Shown: positions 11,801 through 23,489 of the stretch, in pieces
Layout of the letters: each line of letters starts with the position of its first letter
Numbering within the stretch: position 1 is the stretch's first letter
NCBI RefSeq assembly: GCF_020520425.1
Contig: NC_079487.1
Location: 61,419,898 to 61,483,897, forward strand
Length of the DNA stretch: 64,000 nt
Origin: Spinacia oleracea
Taxonomy: Eukaryota; Streptophyta; Magnoliopsida; Caryophyllales; Amaranthaceae
Direction of reading: 5' to 3'
The notes under the pieces: generated by a model
The model's input: the letters and a program-made list of their open reading frames with translations, nothing else
The model's database searches: none
What the model was told of the DNA's origin: nothing
Translations under genes and position numbers: made by a program

Positions 11801-12667
11801 TCAGATAGGGATTCAAGGTTTCTTTCGAATTTCTGGAAAAGTGTGCAGAAGAGCTTTGGTACAACATTGAAAATGAGTACAGCCTTCCACCCAGCCACGG
11901 ATGGCCAAACGGAAAGGACTATCCAAACCCTGGAGGACATGCTTCGGGCATGCGTTATTGATTTCCAAGGAAGTTGGGAAGATAGCCTAGATTTGATTGA
12001 GTTTTCCTATAACAATAGTTATCAAGCTAGCATTGGAATGGCACCATTTGAGGCTTTGTATGGACGAAAGTGTAGAAGTCCACTTTGTTGGAACGATATT
12101 AGTGAAACCGTAGTGTTGGGACCTCAAATGATAGAGGACACCATGAACCAAATCCGAACCATCCAATCAAAGATTCAAGCGGTGCAGGATCGCCAAAAGA
12201 GTTATGCAGACTTGAAACGTAGGGATGAAGAGTTCAACATAGGTGATAAAGTGTTGCTCAAAGTGTCACCAATGAAAGGTGTCATGAGATTTGGGAAGAA
12301 AGGGAAGTTAAGCCCTAAGTACATAGGCCCATATGAGATCTTAGAAAGAATCGGAAATGTAGCTTATAGACTAGTCTTGCCTATGGACTTGCATAGAGTG
12401 CATAATGTGTTCCACATATCTCAGTTAAGGAAATATATACTGGATAAATCGCATGTGTTGCAACCGGAGACCATAGAATTAGACCAAAGTCTAACCTTCG
12501 AGGAAAGACCTGTAAAAATCCTTGATAGAAAAGTGCGTAGTACGCGTACTAAAGATGTGAAAATTGTCAAAGTGTTGTGGTCTAATCAAGAATCTGAGGA
12601 AGCCACTTGGGAAGCGGAGGAAGAAATGAGAAAGAAATATCCCGAGCTTTTTCCCGAGGTTAGTTGA
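8816..12667 (+). CDS. Chromovirus gag(C-terminus)-pol polyprotein with chromodomain, 5'-truncated
   Basis: One frame stays open for 1283 codons from the LTR junction to TGA at 12665; the first Met (8897) is internal. In order it encodes two CCHC-type zinc knuckles (the first C-x2-C-x3-H-x4-C, the second C-x2-C-x4-H-x4-C), an N/G-rich linker, an aspartic protease ([11 protein letters not shown]), an RT with [10 protein letters not shown], an RNase H (YSDA, TDHKSL, DAL), an integrase with an HHCC finger and a D,D,E core (SDRDSRF, then [16 protein letters not shown]), and a C-terminal chromodomain-like segment ending before PELFPEVS. The products copy element RNA to DNA, and integrase with a chromodomain inserts it, often into heterochromatin. 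No frameshift or stop is seen. The RNase H motif reads DALIRK where DALSRK is usual. The nested element makes this copy non-functional, since gag is interrupted. Confidence 0.92.
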   Translation, partial: GGNRNNQGGGNQSGRNGVRTYECRRCNMNHPGKDCDGNLVTCRFCQKLGHREYECYSKNGKPNQGNQQGNNRNNQNRNGGNGGGNERNYQSGNNGNSNGNHQNHGKPGGNQQQNGNRNNNGNTNGGGYNKGVAQGMLNVISRQEAETSSDVIAGTFSINSVSVKVLYDSGATYSFISVDALGKLRLKEPESIEVPIVIPTGSIMKCTKIHRDVPMTIAKTVFLSNLIEFELGELDVILGMDWLAKFKAKIDCEKQKVHLRSSLGKVVSYRRFGKPKNIGIITAMELVKLVSKGNPAFLCNVRNLEHVIKDQPEDIAVVNEFLDVFPEEIPGMPPNRPIDFTIDLVPGTAPISKFPYRMAPAEMNELKGQLEDLLEKGYIRPSASPWGAPVLFVKKKDGSLRLCIDYRELNKVTIKNKYPLPRIEDLFDQLKGAGIFSKIDLRSGYHQLRITDHDIPKTAFRTRYGHYEFTVMPFGLTNAPAIFMDLMNRVFHAYLDKFVVVFIDDILVYSKSEEDHAEHLRSVLSTLRDNQLYAKFSKCEFWLERVAFLGHFVSKEGVAVDPAKIKAVSEWPTPKSVTDIRSFLELAGYYRRFVQDFSRIAKPMTTLMKKETKFEWSDQCEEAFQALKTRLTTVPVLTLPDESGAYDVYSDAYKNGLGCVLMQNGKVIAYASRQLKPYESNYPTHDLELAAIVFALKIWRHYLYGVKCRIFTDHKSLKYIFTQKDLNMRQRRWLELIKDYDLDIQYHEGKANVVVDALIRKSSHSVNALVVANELCKDMHRLNLEIVSGESLVGIMNALTIQPSIFDEIRENQAGDVKFERIKEKISHGKEVDFRIHDDGSLRYKGRWCVPQKCGELKERLMKEGHNTPYSVHPGGDKLYKDLKKVYWWPRMKNEVAEFVARCLTCQKVKIEHRRPQGKVQPLEIPSWKWDCISMDFVTCLPKSKTRNDTIWVVVDRLTKSAVFIPMKETWKMEQLAKAYIKNVVRLHGVPKDIVSDRDSRFLSNFWKSVQKSFGTTLKMSTAFHPATDGQTERTIQTLEDMLRACVIDFQGSWEDSLDLIEFSYNNSYQASIGMAPFEALYGRKCRSPLCWNDISETVVLGPQMIEDTMNQIRTIQSKIQAVQDRQKSYADLKRRDEEFNIGDKVLLKVSPMKGVMRFGKKGKLSPKYIGPYEILERIGNVAYRLVLPMDLHRVHNVFHISQLRKYILDKSHVLQPETIELDQSLTFEERPVKILDRKVRSTRTKDVKIVKVLWSNQESEEATWEAEEEMRKKYPELFPEVS

Positions 12668-12692
12668 GTTACGGGGTCGTAACTCGTGTCTT

Positions 12693-12707
12693 TTAAGGGG
12701 GGTAGAG
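12693..12707 (+). other. Polypurine tract candidate of the chromovirus
   Basis: TTAAGGGGGGTAGAG lies 25 bp after the pol stop. It is followed by TG, so the LTR could start at 12708. The inverted LTR ends argue for a start at 12923 instead, which would leave about 215 bp between the tract and the LTR. Confidence 0.5.
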
Positions 12708-12922
12708 TGCGGTAGAATTTCGCGCTTTTTACCTTGCTTTCCCCTATTTTATGCTTAAATTAGTGCTTTCTATTGAATTTGCACTTATTATTGTCCTGTT
12801 TAATCATGTAAAGAGTACAGCAACTTAAAACTTTTGTAAATGAACGTATTGAAAGTCTCGGAAAGTCTCAAGCTTTGAGTGAATTTCGATTTCCGAACCC
12901 AAGTTTCGGGACGAAACTTCAC

Positions 12923-15881
12923 TGTAATACCTCGTATTTTTATAATATTTATAAATATATTTTATTATATTTATAAAGCATTTTACGATTTATTAGCATT
13001 TAAATAATATTTAAATGTATTTAATGTATTTTAATTAATTAGAATATTTATTATTTTAATTAATTATGAAACGAATTTAATTCTTGAGTCGGGAAATTAA
13101 ATGAGTTGCAAATGATTTTTAAAGCTTCGGGTTTTAAATAAAAAGTCCAGTTCGTTTTATTAATCAAGCCCAATCCAAACAGTTTAATTTAAATCCTAAG
13201 CTAGCTCAATTCATTTAATTCCTAAGCCCAGCTCAAATATCCTAAGCCTAGCCCATCAAGGGATTAGGGAGCCTATAAATAGGACTCCCCATCATTAAAT
13301 AAACCCCTAAAATTTCATAAAGCCCCTTTTTGATTTCTTGCCCAACACGCCTTTCTCTCTCTCTCCTCTTTGGTTCGGTCCGCCCGCACGCACAACACGA
13401 GCACGGTCGTGCCTCGTGTGCTGCTCGTGTGTTGCTCGTCCCTTGTGCTCCCCCCTTGTTGCTCGCCCCTCCCTCTTGCTCGAGCCCAGCCAGCGCGCCC
13501 TCGCGTGCTGCTGTGCTGTTGTTGTTGCTGCTGTGTGCATGGCTCGCGCCAGCCACACCACACTCCCTCTCTCTCGCCTCGCGCGCCAGCGCCCACACTC
13601 GCACTCTCTCGTTCTCTCCTCGCGCACAGCGTGCGCCTGCAGCCCTCGCGCCCAACCCCTGCGCGCAGCCCCTGCTCGTCGCCCCTCTCGCCCGCGCGCG
13701 CGCACACACGACGTGTGTGTGTGTGTTGTGTGTGTTCGTATTCGATTTCTTTTTCGCCCAATCACCCTAATTCGTGATTGTTTCGTGCTATAGGCCGGAT
13801 TGGTATAATTCTCTTCTTCCTTACCTATTCTATTTAAATTCCGTATTTTAAATTATTATATTAATATTGTTTTGAGTAATTAAAATGCTGGAAACCGGTT
13901 ATGAATACCGTGGTTTGAGGATTTGTGTGTTGTGATTCATTAGGTTTATTTTAATTATTAAAGAATGAATTTTCAGATTTGTTTATTTAATAAAGCATGG
14001 ATTTTTATGATATTAAACTAGTGTTATTGGGATTTTCAAGTTAGGGTTTTAACCTAGACCTAACGAGTCAATTGATTAGCATAATTAGGTGATGATTTTA
14101 ATTATGATAATCAATTATATTTTCAGATTTGAATAAAGGTTTAAAGTGTTGATTTTTATTGATTTCAAATGCGGAAAAAGTATGTTTTTGTACTAGGGAT
14201 TGATTTTGCAAATTGAGACGACTTTGTTATTGAAAAACGATTGAATTCTAAAGTCTAAAGGAAGTTTTAATTTTTATAAAGTTGCTGGAAATTTAATGAA
14301 CATGGAAATAATTTAAGTTTCATAATTTTGATGATAGAAGGTGATTTCTAGTTGAGTGCTCGTTATTGCAAATTGGCCCCTACGCTTAGGTATTCAAGGT
14401 ACGTACAAGTCTAGGGCGACCACACCTTTTTGTCAATGACATTTCATGATTGTTGATGATGTGAATTACATTATGTGGAATCATGTTTATTTTGGTGAAC
14501 GAGCATGTGATTGGTGATGTTGGATTTATTGAATTAATTGTTGAACAAGCATGTTGAAATTATTATGAGTATGGATTTCATTGTCAATCATGTTGTTCAA
14601 TATTTATGCATGTATGGTTCAATTCACATGCAAGGGATGGATTAATTATTTGTATGCTATTGTACGGGATGTCTAGCATACTTTGAGCCATTTATTTGTA
14701 CCTCGTCGTACTATTTATTTTACCACATGTAAAGGGTTAGCTCACGTAAGCCACCGCACATGTAGGGTTCAGTTGGGAATGTTATGTATGAAATGAATTA
14801 GGATTTGTCGTGCAAGGGCACAACCCTCATGTTAATATGCATGATGTGGAGTCTCACTTTGGTGAGGAGGAACATGGTAGTAATATCACAAGTGTCTTGC
14901 TTGGTTGATCACAAGTCTTAAAGCATTAAAATAAGATTTGTTTTGGTTGTTGTTTAGTAATTGTATGTATGCATGTTGTCGAGTCTTGAGTTCGCCTTTA
15001 ATAAAACATTAATAAACGTAAAGTGCAACCAGAACAAGCTTCAAAACTCTTGGAACGTATATACCTTGAGTATGAACAATGGGGGGAGTCTTGCCGGAAA
15101 GCTCGTACTCCTACTAATGATACAAGACGTTGTTTCATTTATATTATGCGCAGGAATTCCGTCGGTATGGCCCGACACTCGGTATGGCCCGATTTTATTA
15201 TTATTATTATATTTGGTGTATGGTTGGCTCCCATCACCTTTTTCCCTTTGTGGATTGTTCTTTTGCCCCGTTCGAAGCTTATTCTAATTAAATTGTGAGT
15301 CAAGAGTCGAGTCAAGAGTCGAATCTTGTATCTCGTGAATGTTTGCTAATTATTATATGGCTTTTGCATGTTGATTAGTACTTAGTGAGTGATGCATGTT
15401 TTGGTTTCATTTACTCTATGCTTGTAAGTACTCAGCTTTTGCTGACTACGTGCTTTGTGTGTTTCTGGTCATGGCCTTTGCCTTAATGACCCTATGATGA
15501 TCCATCATTTGACTTGCATTGTTGGGGAGTAGAATCATATAGCAGGTTGGTAGATCAAGTACGATCGAAATCATGTGGCTTGGGATGATTGAGAGAGTTG
15601 CATGCTTTCGTTCTTTGAAACTATTTTATTTAATATTTTAATTATGTTTGAAATGTTTGAATTATTTATACTTTGGGTTTTGGGCCATTATGGTTCCAAA
15701 TTGTAGGAGGCCTCGATATTTTATTAATTATGGTTTTTAAAAGTTAGTTGACATTTAATTCCGCTGCGTAATTCTGGTAATAGCCTTAGCCGTTATCACG
15801 GTGGCGGTAATACTTTAGTAATTCCTTCATTTTAAGTTGGAAAATGGTTTTATAAAAGCAAGGAATTATTAGGGTGTTACA
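12923..15881 (+). repeat. 3' LTR of the chromovirus (about 2.96 kb)
   Basis: It begins TGTAATACC and ends GGTGTTACA, which are near-perfect inverted ends of the kind expected for Tekay LTRs. It contains a TATA box at 13274, then a GC-rich stretch (about 13370-13740) in otherwise AT-rich DNA. It carries no real gene. The many overlapping open frames on both strands in the GC-rich stretch result from base composition. Confidence 0.75.
13274..13281 (+). promoter_or_regulatory. LTR TATA box of the chromovirus
   Basis: TATAAATA in the context GCCTATAAATAGGACTCC, about 350 bp into the LTR and just before the GC-rich segment. It is the likely core promoter of the element. Confidence 0.6.
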
Positions 15882-16599
15882 CCAAGTGTCGTCCCTCCGT
15901 AGATAGTCCACAACACGTTAAGGTCCGCCTTAGATTCAATTAACTAGAATATTATCTAAGGTTTTATGTTATTCGGAAACTTAATTATTTCGGCAAACTA
16001 TTGAGTTAGTTTAACCTTAAACTATATGAATACTTATTGATTGTGGTCTATAAATTGTGATTATGTATCACCTATTTATAGGGAGGAAATATTGGACTTA
16101 GATTTCCACTAGGATTCAATTTACTAATTCGATTAGAATTCTAGTTAAATTAATCTTTTTGAATTTAGTGTTTAATCAAACAACTAACTCTTGTGGAATT
16201 AGGAAAAAAATTAATCGAACAATCCTAAGCGTCTAAGGATTCGTAGTGTTGCACGAAAACACACACACACGCAGCCCACGAGGGGCGCGTTGTGCGCGGC
16301 TCGGCCTAGCAGCATTGGCAGCACGCGGCCCATTGCTTGGCGCTGCTGCTGGCCTGCCTTGCTTTGCTCGGCTGGGCCTGGCCTTGCTCCGTGCTTGGCT
16401 GGGCTCGCTGCCCTTGCTTGCTCGCTGCGCGGGCTTCGCTAGGCGCGGGCCTGGCTTCGTGCTGGGCCTTGCGTCTAGCTAGGCATTCAACTCACTTGAT
16501 CTCATTGAATTATTAACTTGCATAATTAATTAATATTGAATCGCATTTATAAGACTTAACATTGAATGCATACTTGGACCAAGGGCATTATTTCCTTCA
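15882..16599 (-). repeat. 3' LTR of the minus-strand Copia, truncated and internally deleted
   Basis: Its right end (ending ATTTCCTTCA at 16599) matches the right end of the LTR at 27952-29393. Its left end is interrupted by the chromovirus LTR. A 534-bp segment present at 28734-29267 of the sister LTR is missing at 16474. The junction falls in TCTAGC, a 6-bp direct repeat that flanks the deleted piece. Confidence 0.85.
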
Positions 16600-16614
16600 G
16601 TCTCCCACTTGTCC
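16600..16614 (-). other. Polypurine tract of the minus-strand Copia
   Basis: On the minus strand GGACAAGTGGGAGAC directly precedes the LTR start TGAAGG. The same tract is found at 52165-52179 of the sister element. Confidence 0.75.
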
Positions 16615-18979
16615 TTAGGGACAAGTGGCATTGCCTAATTCCTTTGTCGCTTGACGTTTGCTCATGAACATAAGGTAAGAGTTGTCATCCTAATTATGTC
16701 CAGAGGTATTTCTCGGTTTCAGAGTTCAACTGATCAAATAAACAGATAATCATAGCCTATGATTCATCTGAGCACGGCAATGCATTTTACAGTTTCTAGC
16801 TCTCCGAGTGGCCTTGTACAACTTTCAGCATCTCATCCCGATTTATGGGAGGACAATCCCAATCTTGTGATCTTGAGGTTAGACTTCGTTTGATAGGTGA
16901 TTACCCGAGCGTTGCCGTTATAGCCTCCTTTATGGTGCGACGGTTGACAACGTCAAAGTAAGCAGTTCTCAAACAAGTAATCTCAAATCACTCAGGTATT
17001 GAGGATTAGTTTCTAATAATTTTAATGAAATTTACGTATGACAAATTTTCATCTCTTACAGTAAAGTTTCATAGGTCTGCCCGATACTAGTCTTCTCAAA
17101 GTAAGTATCTATACAAATGATTACGACATTGCCATGTCCACATAGTTCAAGAAACAGAACTACTAGTCATCTTGCATTCTAGTCGTCTAACGTTTTCTAT
17201 GCGTCCATCTTTATAGAAAACTCTGACCAGGGACCATTTTCAATCTCTTGACATTCAAGTTCACTTGATAGACATTTCTTAGTCACAGGACTGGTCCTGA
17301 CAGTCTATCTTGAATATTTCATCAAATTGAAGGGACTCATCATTTAATACTAAACCAAGATTAAATGGAGTATGAAAATACATTTCATATATGATAAATG
17401 TTCAACCCCAATGTTTTACAACCATGGGCCTCAAACCCATCTTTAAAACAGTTCGTGGAATTCAAAGCTATGCTTGCTTTCCAGTGCTACGATGTGAGTG
17501 TTGTTTCTCACTTGTTGCATAGGTTTAGGTATCATGCTTTGCCAATCTTAATATCCTTTTCATCGAATGTTCTTCGAGATATGATGATAAGATCTTTTGA
17601 GTATGTTTATTTTGTGATCTAGTCTTTCTTGCTACAATAGCGGTTCTACGCATTCTGCAATGAAGAACCATCAAGTCAGCAGACATGTGATCTATCCAAG
17701 TTCAGTGAAGAACTCTTTAACATAAACAACTTTGTTTCATTGCTTCTTAGGCAATAAGTACTTTTACTTCAACTGTATAGGTTGCTAGTGATGCTTTTCT
17801 TGAATTTACTTATCCAAGCAGTTCATAGATACGTGGAAGACTTTCCATTTGTATCTCAGAACATAGAAATTAATATTTAATCTCCCACGCAACAACTCAT
17901 GGTCTTCAATCCATGTTGCCATTTCAAAATACGATGCTCTATAGCTCGTTCTTTCCAATGGTTAACTCCAAAGGGATCTTGCTTGATCCTTTGCCAGTGT
18001 TTATGCGTGTAGCATCAATATTTAGCATATCTTTATTTCCTTGAATCAAGAACTATTCCTATGTACCTTTTCAAATACTATAAGTTTTTCTTGATCTCAA
18101 TCTACTTGATCTTTACTTAGATCAATTGGTATATGTTCGTCACGCCTAAAGTCATACGATAGATTTTTGGCGATCCTCATATTATATCATACATGATAAA
18201 TTCTTTTGCAGACTAATTCTTAATTGAATTCTATTCATGTTACTTTAGCTCATCTAGTTTCAGTAGATACTAAATCCAGCTAAATTCTTTGACATATAAT
18301 ATAGCTAGGTTAAGAATCTCATTTAGATCCTTTGATGTTTAACTTAGTAAATGCTTATACATAGTTCAAACATTCTTTACTTAGATTTATTCACATGGGT
18401 CGAATATCTCCAATGGAGTCTTTCGTGTTTGATTTAGTAAATGTCATTACAATATTATAAGATCTTTGTCAATAGATCTTAATACCCAGTATGTACTAAG
18501 TTTCGCCTTGGTCCATCATTGATAAATAATTTCAAATCTAAGTCATTAGCATTTGAATGTTATTTCACAATAGAGAGATATGTGTATGATACACATAGGA
18601 CTAATTAAGTTTTACGTACTCCCACTAAACTTCTTATATATCTATAAGAATCATGTACATTTTATATAACTAAAATACTTATTAGCTTTACTAAAATACA
18701 GTTCCAATTCCCAATTGCTTGCTTAAATCTGTACTTAGATTTCATAAGCTAGCTTCCTTTTCAAGCATTTATTTGGATCCACAAATTCTATGACATACCA
18801 TGTACATATTATATTCCAACATTTGATTGAGGAATACGTTTTGTCATCCAATTGCCATATGTACCAATATGCAATCATTGCTTGATTTACAGACTTGAGC
18901 ATTACGATTATGCATGAGGTTTCAACACAATCCGCGCCATGAATTTGCTTGTAACTTTTTAGCAACTAATCTAGCTTTG
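16615..18979 (-). pseudogene. Decayed Copia pol (RT to RNase H)
   Basis: Most of this is reverse-complement homologous to 49780-52165. No frame is open. One RT stretch is still legible on the minus strand at 18516-18472: MDQGET, a TAG stop (18498-18496), then YILGIKIY. It matches the usual Copia motif (M)KDLGEASYILGIKIY. The same stop is present in the copy at 50251-50295, so the damage was inherited, not acquired here. Confidence 0.75.
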
Positions 18980-21900
18980 TTCGTAATTTAATTTTTTCTC
19001 GGAATTTAATTTTGAATAATTTAATTATTATAAATTTATTTATACTAATTATCTTACTAAAATTAAAACCTTGATAAAATTTAAATTAATCAATTTAATC
19101 AACTGTAAATAAATTAAAGGATTTAAATAATATTATATGAGCTTTAAATTTTAATTAAATTTGTAAGTTTCCGGTTGGACTAGGAAATACAATTTTATGT
19201 TTAAAATTTGTAAAGCATGTAAATTTCTTGGTTTTAGTGGGAGCGTCTTAGTCATAAACTCTTGATTAGGTCTACATTCCTTTAAGGTTAAAACAACTCG
19301 ATTAAAATTAATAAGGATTGAATAATTTGTAGATTATTGGAAGCCTTGATTAATTGCTGTAAATATTTATGTTTTTTTTTGTTCTACTACGAGGAGTTCC
19401 CACCGCCTTCGGCGAGGTAATCTCCCGTGGGAGTTTGCATGGGTACCTTGATGGGCAGCATCCCTCCCAGTTGAGATTTTTTCCATTCCCAAGGCTCGAA
19501 CCCAAGACCTTGGTTAAGGAGCAAAAGGCACTTAACCACTCATGCCAACCTCAATTGGTGCTGCAAATATTTATGTGATGCATAATATGTTCTACTAACC
19601 AGCTATGTGGGCCATTCATTGATAAATGAATGGGTGAATGGTATATTGTAAATGTACTGTTTTGCAGGTTATGGAAAGTGACTAGTATGGCCCAAATAGG
19701 ATAGAAAATATGGTATGCGTACCATTAATTTGAATGTAAAATTGATCTAAAGTACCAAAGTTTTTAATTTAAATATGGTCTGCATACCATCAAATAGTTG
19801 TAATTAGTTTCAATTATAGCATATCCTATTTGAAGAAAATGGCGCCTCCCATGGTGAAATTCAAGACTGAGTTTCCAATCCATTTTCAAGACGGAGTTTG
19901 AAGTTGAAGCTTCAAGATGAAGTCGGGCCATACTAGATCACATTTATATCTTATGCATGCTTTAAGTTATTTATTGCTTTAAATATGTCTTAATTATGCA
20001 TGAGATTGTTGCTTGATTATGTTGCATGATTGCGGATTTTAGTTCACTTAAAATCTAACCAACATAGTAAGAGCCTTAAGTTCCAAACTTTAAAAATTGA
20101 GTTAAAAGGTGTCATGCCAAAATAACACTTACTTGGATAACCTTTACATCAATCTTAGTAATATTTTTCCGCCATAGCGAGGTGTTACTTATTGATCATA
20201 AAGGGGTAAGGTACACAAATAATTGTGAGTACATGTTAGTTTTGGTGAAACTCAACGATATAAGTAAGGAGTCTTTTTATGTCCTGGCAAAACAGATAGG
20301 TTTACCTAATAAGTTCTTAGACGTACTTATCAACCAAGACTAGTTTCTAGACTATTAGCAAAGGATTTGCTTACCTAAAATATTTTAGAATTGAGTCTAA
20401 ATACATAATGTGCTTAATTCTTCGACGATTTTAGGATCTTGGATTCATTTTATTCACACCTGCCGGAACAATAAATTCGAATAAAATGCCAATGACTTGT
20501 TTAAATTGCATGATTGCTTTAATTTTCAAGTTATTACTCATGATAAATGTTTAGACTTTGCATGCTTCAATGTATGTTTTAATTATTGTTTATAATTAAG
20601 TATCTTGCACTGCAGTAAATCCTTTTAGAAAGGTAACAGTAAATTTCCTCGATTGATAGTGAATCCAAGAACGATTCACGGAAATGAGAGAAAGTGAGCA
20701 ATTTAAAATGTACGTTTCTTTTAGCGAATTTTATGGTTGTTTTCGAGTATCAAAGTCGAATGGCAAACCGATTGGTGCTTGTGAATTCAAAATACAATGT
20801 AGTTTTGAGATCATAAAGCATTGAGTTTAAACGCTCAACTTTACCAATGGTTAACAACCTAATATCTTTGTCCATTTAATTCTCGGATGAGTCTAGTCTA
20901 TAGACATTCGAATAGATCGATGCTTAGAGAACTTTAGAAGCTTCTGGTAAGATCATCTAGTTGAAGAAAAATACTCAACATAAATTAAATGGTAAGAACT
21001 TTGTCGGAGTGACATTGGCCATGTCTAACAAAGTATAAAAGTCAATACTAGAGAAGTCAATTCTTAAGGCTATAAGAACGGGTACAAGAAATAGGAAAAC
21101 AAGGAACAAATGAAAGGAATTTACGATTCTGTTTCTACCTATAAGTTTATGTTTAAAGAAAAGTAACCTATTAATCAAACTTCTTTGGTATCATATACCG
21201 CTTGAGGTTCTTACTTCAGTAATAGCTCAAACAATGGAAGCTAGGCTACACTAATGGCCTGCAAGTGGGAAATGAAGCATGGCAATGCTACATTAGTTGT
21301 AGGGTCATCTAGTTTGTTTTAAGTCCTTTCAAGGATGGAACTTAATGGCTATTTTGTTCCATAATCAGCATACCTAAATTTCTGTTTCAAACACAGAAAG
21401 ACTCACATTCAAGAAAAACAAAAACAATGTTTGTTTGTTTATTTGAATAAAATGGTCATTTACGGGTTGAGTCAATATGCTTGATTAAAACAAACAAATC
21501 TTTAACAAGAAGAACTTTACTAGGTTCAAATCAATCTCTTGATTTGAGTTCCACAAACCTTTAGCATTGTTGCTTAGACCATGTCAACAAGTTAACATTC
21601 AAAAGCTCTATTTTGATGGACTTTTAAAAGTTGGTTAATTTCTAGATTAATTCAAGACAAGCTAGTCTTACTTGTTGAAAGTAACAAAAGATATGAACTA
21701 TTGTTAGAACGCCTAGACGATAGAGTTCAAAGCTAAAGAAATATTTTATGACTTTATTATTTCACATTGTTTTGAGTGAATATGGATTTATTTACTCAAA
21801 GTGATATAAGTTTGAATCTGTTTGGACAGTTCAAAGATTCATAGAAAAGTATAAAAACGTCCACTTGGCAAGAAATCGTAAAGATCTAGGTTAGATCATG

Positions 21901-22946
21901 ACGAAGATTACTTTAAGACCAAAAATGATCATCAATGATTGTGTGTTGTAATTTCACGATCTAGCTCCATAAGATATGGCATATCTACGTTGGAATGATC
22001 GAAGTCAATTATATTTGATTCGATCAATGATGAATCAGAAAGACTTTTCCTATAATTTCTAAAACAAAATGCTCAACTACCACCAAACTAAGCCAAATTT
22101 CGTCAAAGTTATTGAAAAGTAATTTCAGAATATCTTTTCAATAATATATATCTAAAGATTTGCTAAACTTAGTGGGAGCTTAGTGTTTGTTATTCGACAA
22201 ACTAAGGCCCAAGTATAGATATATGTTTCATTGTGATTTATGAAAATGAGACACAAGGGTATTGTTTCTACCACGAATTTTTGAGAACATAATGTTTGTT
22301 TGCTCGAAATAATGTCCTTTTGGAGATTCGTTTCCAAAATGACAAGTGGGAGAAAATAGACCTCGAAAGTCGTCTAGGCGAACAACAAACATAAACGGAC
22401 GTTCCGGAGGCTTTTCGAAGTTCTTCAGAAAATCCGAACACTTATTCTTTAAGGACTTTAGAAGTGGCTTTAAAGAATAGACATCTCTTAGAAGACTTTA
22501 CAAGTGCTTCAAGGAGAACAGAATATCAAAGGACTTTCAAGTATCTGTTGATATTCTATTGTTTGATGGTCTATACCCAAGTAGGCATAGAGTTCAAGTC
22601 ACTGAAACTATGAGATTCTTCTATTAGATAGTGAAGAAACATAGAGTTCAGGTCACTGAAACTATGCGATTCTTCTATTAGATAGTGAAGAAACCTACAA
22701 CTTGCAGTCAAACTATTATCATGTGGATTAATGAGTTTGTGACTTGTAAGAAAGCTATGAAGAAACTCATATTCCCTAAAATGGTTAGAGGCCATATATA
22801 GACTCAAATTTTTTAGATGGTTAAAGGCCATAAAACATAACCAATGTTTTGATGACAAAATTGAAAATTTGTTGATTTGCAAGAATAGGTTAACACCTAT
22901 TGGTTGCAAATTGGTTTTAGGGATAAAAACCATCAAACATGGAATT
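18980..22946 (+). repeat. Inverted 4-kb internal block of the Copia element
   Basis: This block runs in the plus direction and is colinear with about 46080-49770 of the complete element, whereas both flanks are in the minus direction. The left joint is after CTAATCTAGCTTTG (18979) and the right joint after CATCAAACATGGAATT (about 22946). The GC-rich part matching 45155-46080 is missing at the joint. It includes a decayed integrase C-terminal region (22245-22380) with the TAA at 22290-22292 that is also found at 49119-49121. Inversion inside the element is the simplest reading. Confidence 0.75.
19373..19558 (-). mobile_element. tRNA-derived SINE with 18-bp target duplication
   Basis: This 186-bp insertion is absent from the otherwise colinear copy near 46436. 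On the minus strand it has a pol III box A (TGGCATGAGTGG, 19547-19536) and a box B (GGGTTCGAGCC, 19503-19493), then ends in an A run. It is flanked by a direct repeat, TGCTG(T/C)AAATATTTATGT, at 19355-19372 and 19559-19576. These are the marks of a SINE copied by LINE machinery. The box spacing and A tail resemble plant SINEs, and the family is not identified. Confidence 0.85.
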
Positions 22947-23480
22947 AAAAATTTTAAACTTTTCAATTTTAACAAATTTTATGGTGGTTTTTAATCATAG
23001 TTTCCTAATTAAATTGCTCATTAATTATGAAAATCAAATCAAATTCTAAATTATTCGAATTTCAACAAATTAATTACAATTACAAATTAGGTTGTATAAT
23101 TAACAAGGTTAGGCTTTAAAATTGTTAAACATATACAATAGGTCAATCATAGATTCAAGATTTACATACAAGATTCGCAAATTTTTAATTTAACATCATA
23201 AAAATTATAAATTTTGCGTTCGAAAAACTAAAACCTCTGAAAAGTCATAGTTAGGCTTCGAATTTGGGAATTCTGGGTTCGTGCATCAAATCTTTGATTT
23301 TAGTCAAAATTTTAAAACGTCGTTTACATGCGAAATTCACTATAAAATTATACGATTCCGACCATTATTGACTAAACTGCCGAAAATCCTGCGAACATAG
23401 AATTAAATAATCGCATGAATTTGCAATTAATTACAATCAACGAAATTAATCACCCCTTTAATTCATTACAAATTTATAAA
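22947..23480 (-). repeat. Second copy of the Copia 5' leader
   Basis: The minus strand from 23480 to 22947 repeats the leader that also follows the 5' LTR (about 27540-27010) and matches 44640-45155 of the complete element. Two leader copies in one element point to recombination or template switching between related genomes. Confidence 0.7.
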
Positions 23481-23489
23481 ATTTAACCT

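Larger units (their letters stand above)
8816..15881 (+). mobile_element. Tekay/Del-like chromovirus (Ty3), 5' part split off by the nested element
   Basis: From 8816 the sequence runs gag zinc knuckles, protease, RT, RNase H, integrase, chromodomain and 3' LTR. The 5' LTR and most of gag lie left of the window, beyond the nested Ty3 element. The 3' LTR ends at 15881. The flank CCAAG (15882-15886) should be the target duplication, inside the LTR of a minus-strand Copia element. Confidence 0.85.

Noticed and set aside
12708..12922. Alternative LTR start at 12708 right after the polypurine tract
   Set aside because: The TGTAATACC/GGTGTTACA inverted ends favour 12923. The alternative is kept in the evidence as a possibility.
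13248..13793. Six overlapping open frames of 135-153 codons on both strands
   Set aside because: All fall in the GC-rich stretch of the chromovirus LTR. Low-complexity Cys/Ser/Arg/Ala frames on both strands are expected from composition.
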